Of a DNA stretch of 64,000 bases, positions 58,295-64,000 are shown one piece after another. The notes beneath the pieces are model-generated. The model searched no databases. It was not told where the DNA came from and saw only the letters and a program-made list of their open reading frames with translations. This stretch comes from CAZSSH01 sp964609825 (lineage in GTDB: Bacteria > Verrucomicrobiota > Lentisphaeria > Victivallales > Victivallaceae). The position numbers and the translations under genes were made by a program. The stretch covers positions 372,001 to 436,000 of the forward strand of contig CAZSSH010000002.1 of the NCBI GenBank assembly GCA_964609825.1, in the 5' to 3' direction. The stretch's first letter is position 1. The number at the start of each line of letters is the position of its first letter.

Positions 58295-59365
58295 ATGCAA
58301 GTGATCAGCGAACCAATCAGAAATTTGTTGAAAAACAAGCTGGGCTTTTTGGCCGACTGTCAAAACGACTGCGATGTGGCGGTAAGCTCGCGCATCCGCC
58401 TTGCGCGCAATCTTGCCGATCTGCCGTTTCCGGACGCGGCCGACATTCATCAGGCGATTGCCGCGCGCGACCGGATCGCCGAGGCGGTGACGGCAACCCA
58501 TCTTTTGGGCAAAAAAATGCTGACGGTCAATCCGTCCGAATTGCGCCCTTTGGAGCGGGCGATTTTGCTTGAGCGCCATCTGGTGAGCCACGATTTTTTG
58601 CGTCGCGCCAACGGCAATCTTTTGCTGGTCAAAAGTGACGAATCCGCCTCGGTGATGATCAATGAGGAGGATCACTTGCGCATCCAGTTTATGCACCCGG
58701 GGTTTGATTTGGCGAGCTGCTGGCAGGCAATTGACAAATTTGACACCGCGTTGGGCAAACGCCTTAATTTTGCCTACGATGACAAGCTCGGTTTTTTAAC
58801 CAGCTGCCCGACCAATGTCGGGACCGGCATCCGCGCCTCGGTGATGCTCCATTTGCCGGGCCTCGTGCTGGCCAATCAGATCGGCCCGACCATCCGCGGG
58901 ATCAACAAGCTCAATCTCGCCGTCCGCGGGATTTACGGCGAAGGCTCGGAGAATCTCGGGAATTTGTTTCAAGTCTCCAACCAAAGCACCCTGGGCGAGA
59001 GCGAAGAGGAGATCATCCAGCGCTTGAGCGCGGTAATTTCGCAATTGATCACCCATGAACGCACCGTCCGCAAACAGCTGTTTAACGAGGACAAATATGC
59101 GATGCTTGACCGCATCGGCCGCGCCTACGGGATCATGTGCCACGCTTACAAGCTCACCACCGAGGAGGCGATGCAGTCGTTGTCGTTAATCAAAATGGGC
59201 GTCGATATGGATATGTTTAACAATATCGACAACCGCAAGGTTAACGAGCTCTTTATCAATGTCAACCCCGGCCACTTGCAGGCAATCAGCAACCTGGTGC
59301 TCAACGACCAGCAACTCGCGGTCGAGCGCGCCTTTTTCTGCCGCTCACTGCTCAAAAAACCGTGA
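58295..59365 (+). CDS. mcsB: McsB-like protein arginine kinase
   Basis: This 356-residue protein is an ATP:guanido phosphotransferase. It has CDVAVSSRIRLARNLADLPF near the start, RIQFMHPGFDLASCWQAID, and the active-site segment LTSCPTNVGTGIRASVMLHL with the conserved Cys, Thr and Asn. These match bacterial McsB, which phosphorylates Arg residues as degradation tags in Firmicutes. No mcsA, clpC or ctsR lies nearby, and the Lentisphaerae context is unusual for that pathway. A GTG start at 58301 is also possible. It follows dus by 11 nt. Confidence 0.83.
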   Translation: MQVISEPIRNLLKNKLGFLADCQNDCDVAVSSRIRLARNLADLPFPDAADIHQAIAARDRIAEAVTATHLLGKKMLTVNPSELRPLERAILLERHLVSHDFLRRANGNLLLVKSDESASVMINEEDHLRIQFMHPGFDLASCWQAIDKFDTALGKRLNFAYDDKLGFLTSCPTNVGTGIRASVMLHLPGLVLANQIGPTIRGINKLNLAVRGIYGEGSENLGNLFQVSNQSTLGESEEEIIQRLSAVISQLITHERTVRKQLFNEDKYAMLDRIGRAYGIMCHAYKLTTEEAMQSLSLIKMGVDMDMFNNIDNRKVNELFINVNPGHLQAISNLVLNDQQLAVERAFFCRSLLKKP

Positions 59366-59416
59366 ATTGCCGCATCAGGCGGCTCTCTATAAAAACCAAA
59401 CAGAAAGAAACACAAC

Positions 59417-60040
59417 ATGTCGGAAAAATTCAGCAGCGAAATGGATCAACTGAGCTACGCAATGGGTATCAACATGGCGCAATACTTGCTCGGCAATCCG
59501 TTGCAGATCAATATTGAGCAAACCATCGCCGGGATCACTGATTTCATCAACCAGAAGCCCAAACTCGATCAGGAAGAGTATGTGGCGGCAATGCAGATTT
59601 TGCAGCAAAAAATGCAGGCCAAAGGCAAAGAAGAGTCGCAAAAAATCGCCGCCGAAAACACTCAGAAGGAAGTTGAGTTTTTGACCGAAAACGGCAAGCG
59701 CACCGGAGTCAAAACCACCGCCAGCGGCTTGCAGTACGAGGTCATCACCGAGGGCAAGGGCAAGAAACCGACGAGCGAAGACACCGTCCGCGTGCACTAT
59801 GTCGGGACGCTGCTCAACGGCGTCACCTTTGACAGCTCGGTCGCCCGCAACGAGCCCGCCGAATTCGGCGTCGGCCAGGTCATCCCCGGCTGGACCGAGG
59901 CTTTGCAGCTGATGAATGTCGGCAGCAAATACAAACTCTTTATCCCGGCCAAAATCGCCTACGGCGAACGCGGCGCGGGTCAGGCCATCCCGCCGAATGC
60001 GACGCTGGTCTTTGAAGTAGAGTTGCTTGACATCGTCTAA
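59417..60040 (+). CDS. FKBP-type peptidyl-prolyl isomerase (Mip-like)
   Basis: This 207-residue protein has a helical N-terminal dimerisation region (LSYAMGINMAQYLLGNPLQI) and a C-terminal FKBP domain from about residue 115. The FKBP core VRVHYVGTLLNGVTFDSSVA, GWTEALQLMNVGSKYKLFIP and AIPPNATLVFEVELLDIV contains the active-site Asp, Tyr, Phe and Ile residues. No signal peptide is present, so it acts in the cytosol as a foldase, FkpA/Mip-like but not exported. It starts 51 nt after mcsB, and a strong terminator follows. Confidence 0.93.
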   Translation: MSEKFSSEMDQLSYAMGINMAQYLLGNPLQINIEQTIAGITDFINQKPKLDQEEYVAAMQILQQKMQAKGKEESQKIAAENTQKEVEFLTENGKRTGVKTTASGLQYEVITEGKGKKPTSEDTVRVHYVGTLLNGVTFDSSVARNEPAEFGVGQVIPGWTEALQLMNVGSKYKLFIPAKIAYGERGAGQAIPPNATLVFEVELLDIV

Positions 60041-60055
60041 GTGTTAAGCAAGAAA

Positions 60056-60089
60056 AAAAGCGCCCGAAGCAATCCGGGCGCTTTTTTTG
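60056..60089 (+). terminator. Rho-independent terminator after the FKBP gene
   Basis: AGCGCCCG (60059-60066) and CGGGCGCT (60075-60082) form an 8-bp stem with a run of seven T. The A-rich left flank could also serve the leftward direction. Confidence 0.88.
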
Positions 60090-60113
60090 TGCCAAAAATA
60101 ACGGATTAATCCG

Positions 60114-61109
60114 TTATTTTTCCGTTATTTGGTGCGGCAAGCCGTCAAGAATCGACTCGCGCACCAGCGTGGTGAGCTTGATCGTCGCAACCACCCGCTC
60201 CAAATCGGCGGGAGCGCAAATGGCGGAAGGATGCTTAAGCATCTCAATAAAGGCCCGGATTTCGTCATAAAAGCCGCCGGTCATCCAGTCGGGGGCAACA
60301 TCCCCGGCAAAGCTTTGCCAAAACTTCCCCTGGCGGTAAAAGAGAATGCGGCCGGGAACATCGCTGGTGTTAAATACCGGAAGCTCAACCGTCATTGCAT
60401 GATTTTTTGAAGTCACATGGATGCGCTCAAAGCTGCACCCCGAGAGCGGACAAAAAACAAATTGCGCCGACGCATGATTGGCAAAATCGCACCACAGCGA
60501 GACGGACGCGATTTCACCGTCCGCGTTGCGCTGCGGCTGCGCCGCCGCCCGGCGGCAGGGCGAGTTGACCCAATCCGCCACCAGATCGATCCCGTGCACT
60601 GCAGTGGTGGAAAAATCCGCATCATGGCGGTCATGACGGTAAAAATCACAGCGGAAATGAGAGGCAGCCTCATGGCAGGTCAGATCCGACCACAATTGTT
60701 TGGCCCGGATCAAAAGCGGCATATAGCGGCGGTTAAAAGCAATCAAGTGCGGCGTCCGGCAACTCCGGTAAGCCGCCAACAGCTGCCCATACTCGGCTAG
60801 ATTGCGCCCCGGCGGCTTCTCCATCAATAAAGGATAACCGTTGAAGAGTATCCAACTGCCGATTTCGGCCGTCAAGCCGACGGGTGTAACCATGGTCACC
60901 GCGTCCGGTTTCTCGGCCTCAAGCATTTGCCGGTAATCGGTGTAAACGCGGCCAAAGCCGAATTGCCGGGCAAAATCTTCCGCCCGGGCCCGGTCGACGT
61001 CGCAAATCGCGCCCAACTCCAAGCCGTGGATTTGCCGCGCCAGCTCAGCCAAGGCCGGACCGTGAAACAATACGGCATGGCTGCCCGCGCCAATGGCAAC
61101 AATCTTCAT
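60114..61109 (-). CDS. Gfo/Idh/MocA-family oxidoreductase
   Basis: This 331-residue NAD(P)-dependent dehydrogenase has the N-terminal Rossmann motif KIVAIGAGSHAVLFHGPALA, and a glycosidase-like dehydrogenase core with VTMVTPVGLTAEIGSWILF and LLMEKPPGRNL (the EKP motif). The C-terminal alpha/beta domain contains AVHGIDLVADWVNSPCRRA. Members oxidise sugars or inositol derivatives; the substrate is not visible. It overlaps nothing and follows the MFS gene by 3 nt, so it probably acts on what that symporter imports. Confidence 0.9.
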   Translation of the reverse strand: MKIVAIGAGSHAVLFHGPALAELARQIHGLELGAICDVDRARAEDFARQFGFGRVYTDYRQMLEAEKPDAVTMVTPVGLTAEIGSWILFNGYPLLMEKPPGRNLAEYGQLLAAYRSCRTPHLIAFNRRYMPLLIRAKQLWSDLTCHEAASHFRCDFYRHDRHDADFSTTAVHGIDLVADWVNSPCRRAAAQPQRNADGEIASVSLWCDFANHASAQFVFCPLSGCSFERIHVTSKNHAMTVELPVFNTSDVPGRILFYRQGKFWQSFAGDVAPDWMTGGFYDEIRAFIEMLKHPSAICAPADLERVVATIKLTTLVRESILDGLPHQITEK

Positions 61110-61112
61110 CGC

Positions 61113-62498
61113 TTACTCCATATACTCCACCGGCGGCCGGTAATCGGCATCGCCGCCCAACCGGATAAATTTGCGGTACACCACCATCATCATCGCCACC
61201 CCGGCAAAGGAAAAAAATGCAGCGGGGTACCAAACATACTCATAATGATTGCCAGTCAAATCCAGCATGCCGCCAACCGCAACCGAGGTTAACACCCAGC
61301 TGAGAGAAGTAAACACCGTCATCGCCGAGTTAAACTGGGCAAACAATTGCCGCGGAAACAGCCGCTGCCCGTAAGAGGCGGTCAAGGTTAAGAAGCTGCC
61401 GGTGATCACGCCGTGGGCGATCATCACGACCGCAAACGACATCTGTCCGCGGATGAATACCAGGCCGGCCAGCGTCACCAGGCCGTAAACAAAGATTGCC
61501 GCCATCCCCATCCGGATCGGGTGATACCGGTCGGCCAGCATCCCCAAAAAGTAGCTTAAGACCAGCGAAATCATAAAGGTGATTGCCAGATATTTACCCA
61601 CCATATCCATCCCGACGCCGAGGCTTTTGGCATAAAAGATGGCATAGCTGTTAAACGGGATATTGGCGAGACCGCAGACCACATACGCAAAAATCACCCA
61701 GCGGTAAAACGGGTGGCCGAAACACTCTTTTACATATTTTTGGGCGGCTTCACCAAAATTAGCGGACGGTTTCTCCGTCAGCTCGACGGGAGGATACTCC
61801 CCCTCTTTGACCTTAAAGCAAACCATGGTAAAGCCGACGGCATAAATGAGCCCGAGCAAGCCAAAAATCTCGAAATAATGTGCCTCGGCAATCCCAAACA
61901 AACAATAATTAAAAATGATCCCGGCCCCCAGACTCACCGCCCGAAACAAGCCGAAAAACCGCCCCAGAAACACCGACGGCACCACATCGTTGACCAACGC
62001 TACAAAAATCACATTGGCCAAGGTCGTCCCAAAGTCGAGCATCAGCCAAAATACGCAAAAGACGGCCATTGAGGCGGTATGAAGGCTGATCAACTCCGGA
62101 CCGACCGCATTTTGCAGCAACCGCCCCAGCCAGGGAGTGCACCCGAGACCGATCATCCCCACCGCCACAAACGGCGTGGTCAGCATCAAATAGGGAATCC
62201 GGCGACCCCAGCGGCTCCGGTGCCGGTCCGACCGGTAACTGACAATCGGCCCCAAAATCACATTGGTGAGATTGGGAATCGCCAAAATAATCACGCCGTA
62301 AAAGAAATCGGAAACGCCGAACGACTTGATCATCAGCGTCGCCACACTCCCGGCGGCGCGCTCCTTAAGCGACCAGGCAAAATCGCCCCACAACAGCCAG
62401 CAAAATAAAATTGCCACCCCGGCGGCGGTGTAAGTGAGCGTCCCGACGGACCACCGGCGCGGCGAACCGTCCTCGTTGCATACGGACAAAAAACTCAT
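61113..62498 (-). CDS. MFS glycoside-cation symporter (GPH/MelB-like)
   Basis: This 461-residue transporter has twelve transmembrane segments. Its first half has ILAIPNLTNVILGPIVSYRS and DRHRSRWGRRIPYLMLTTPF, a GPH-type loop (DRxxxxWGRRxPY) seen in melibiose/sugar cation symporters of this phylum. It would import a glycoside for the Gfo/Idh oxidoreductase encoded after a 3-nt gap. Its start has GGAGGAG (complement) 7 nt upstream. A promoter with two 13-bp direct repeats precedes it. Confidence 0.9.
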   Translation of the reverse strand: MSFLSVCNEDGSPRRWSVGTLTYTAAGVAILFCWLLWGDFAWSLKERAAGSVATLMIKSFGVSDFFYGVIILAIPNLTNVILGPIVSYRSDRHRSRWGRRIPYLMLTTPFVAVGMIGLGCTPWLGRLLQNAVGPELISLHTASMAVFCVFWLMLDFGTTLANVIFVALVNDVVPSVFLGRFFGLFRAVSLGAGIIFNYCLFGIAEAHYFEIFGLLGLIYAVGFTMVCFKVKEGEYPPVELTEKPSANFGEAAQKYVKECFGHPFYRWVIFAYVVCGLANIPFNSYAIFYAKSLGVGMDMVGKYLAITFMISLVLSYFLGMLADRYHPIRMGMAAIFVYGLVTLAGLVFIRGQMSFAVVMIAHGVITGSFLTLTASYGQRLFPRQLFAQFNSAMTVFTSLSWVLTSVAVGGMLDLTGNHYEYVWYPAAFFSFAGVAMMMVVYRKFIRLGGDADYRPPVEYME

Positions 62499-62572
62499 TT
62501 CTCCTCCATTGCGGAGACTGATTTTCGATTTATTGCTGACATCTTAATATCTTTCGTTTGCTGTTATTCCAT

Positions 62573-62601
62573 ATTATATCAGAAAAATGAGATTTATACA
62601 A
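62573..62601 (-). promoter_or_regulatory. Predicted promoter of the GPH symporter operon
   Basis: On the minus strand TTGTAT (62596-62601) and TATAAT (62573-62578) are separated by 17 nt. Confidence 0.6.
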
Positions 62602-62624
62602 TGATAAATAAATCAGAAAAATGA
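62578..62624. repeat. Two 13-bp direct repeats overlapping the symporter promoter
   Basis: ATCAGAAAAATGA occurs at 62578-62590 and again at 62612-62624, 34 bp start to start (about three helical turns). The first copy lies in the -10/-35 spacer region and the second just upstream of the -35 box. They could be regulator half-sites. Confidence 0.45.
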
Positions 62625-62714
62625 CACTTTTGCAACATCGGCAAAGATTATAGCCAAAATTATGTCTGCGCCACGCATCAATCTGGCGCAACAACGTTAT
62701 CTCCCCATTTACCG

Positions 62715-62749
62715 CAAAAAAAGAGCGCCCGGGAATTTCCCGAGCGCTC
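62715..62749 (-). terminator. Rho-independent terminator after groEL
   Basis: On the minus strand GAGCGC (62749-62744) pairs with GCGCTC (62728-62723) around an inner CGGGA/TCCCG helix. Eight T follow. Confidence 0.88.
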
Positions 62750-62766
62750 CAAGGGGAGGAGGATGC

Positions 62767-64000
<1,234 letters not shown>

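Overview
The window is about 54% GC by eye, densely coded on both strands, and reads as the chromosome of a strictly anaerobic, saccharolytic bacterium of the Lentisphaerae (Victivallis-like) or a close Planctomycetes-Verrucomicrobia-Chlamydiae relative. The assignment is an inference. It rests on two short secreted proteins with the FTLIELLVVIAIIAILAS pseudopilin N-terminus typical of that group, many regulator-plus-glycosidase clusters, and anaerobic energy and oxygen-defence genes: bifunctional AdhE, a complete Rnf complex, desulfoferrodoxin, flavodiiron protein and rubredoxin. I see no transposase, integrase, CRISPR array, rRNA or tRNA.

Layout. 1-2.9 kb: an exported protein of unknown function cut by the left edge, then thiD and a cell-wall amidase. 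2.9-7.9 kb: a minus-strand operon whose four junctions all overlap by 4 nt (LacI regulator, secreted helical glycosidase-like protein, two paralogous TIM-barrel-like proteins, pseudopilin), with a perfect inverted repeat upstream. 8.1-10.7 kb: adhE. 11.1-17.4 kb: a second carbohydrate locus (GntR/LacI hybrid regulator, pseudopilin, two parallel beta-helix proteins, a GH78-like enzyme). 17.4-22.1 kb: a tilS - UPF0489 - murC operon facing a Bax-inhibitor-1 protein and rsmE. 22.2-25.3 kb: two tandem secretin-like proteins with no other secretion genes nearby. 25.3-31.6 kb: pdxB, thiI, a GH13 enzyme, an FG-GAP/ASPIC protein and a small membrane protein. 31.7-33.7 kb: purQ and a LacI regulator.

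33.7-39.7 kb: an ArsB/NhaD-type transporter with an EIIA-CBS regulatory fusion and a polytopic membrane protein, then a lipoprotein and the oxygen-defence set (desulfoferrodoxin, flavodiiron protein, a 53-residue rubredoxin). 39.8-45.0 kb: a structured leader and hpf, a MATE transporter, a beta-propeller-like exported protein, an orphan PAS histidine kinase and ispE. 45.1-50.3 kb: rnfABCDGE. 50.4-60.0 kb: a WecA/MraY-type transferase fused to a Rossmann domain, a PtsN-like EIIA protein, a zinc-ribbon protein, pyrE, secA, an M50 protease, dus, an McsB-like arginine kinase and an FKBP. 60.1-64.0 kb: a Gfo/Idh/MocA oxidoreductase with a GPH-type symporter, then groEL running off the right edge.

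Taken together, glycan fragments would be released by exported enzymes, imported by symporters and fermented with AdhE as an electron sink. Rnf would couple reduced ferredoxin to NAD and an ion gradient, and the flavodiiron system would remove traces of oxygen. The parts most worth following up are the two regulator-glycosidase-pseudopilin modules, the orphan secretin pair, the EIIA-CBS-transporter module, and the palindromes, repeats and leader structures listed under findings.
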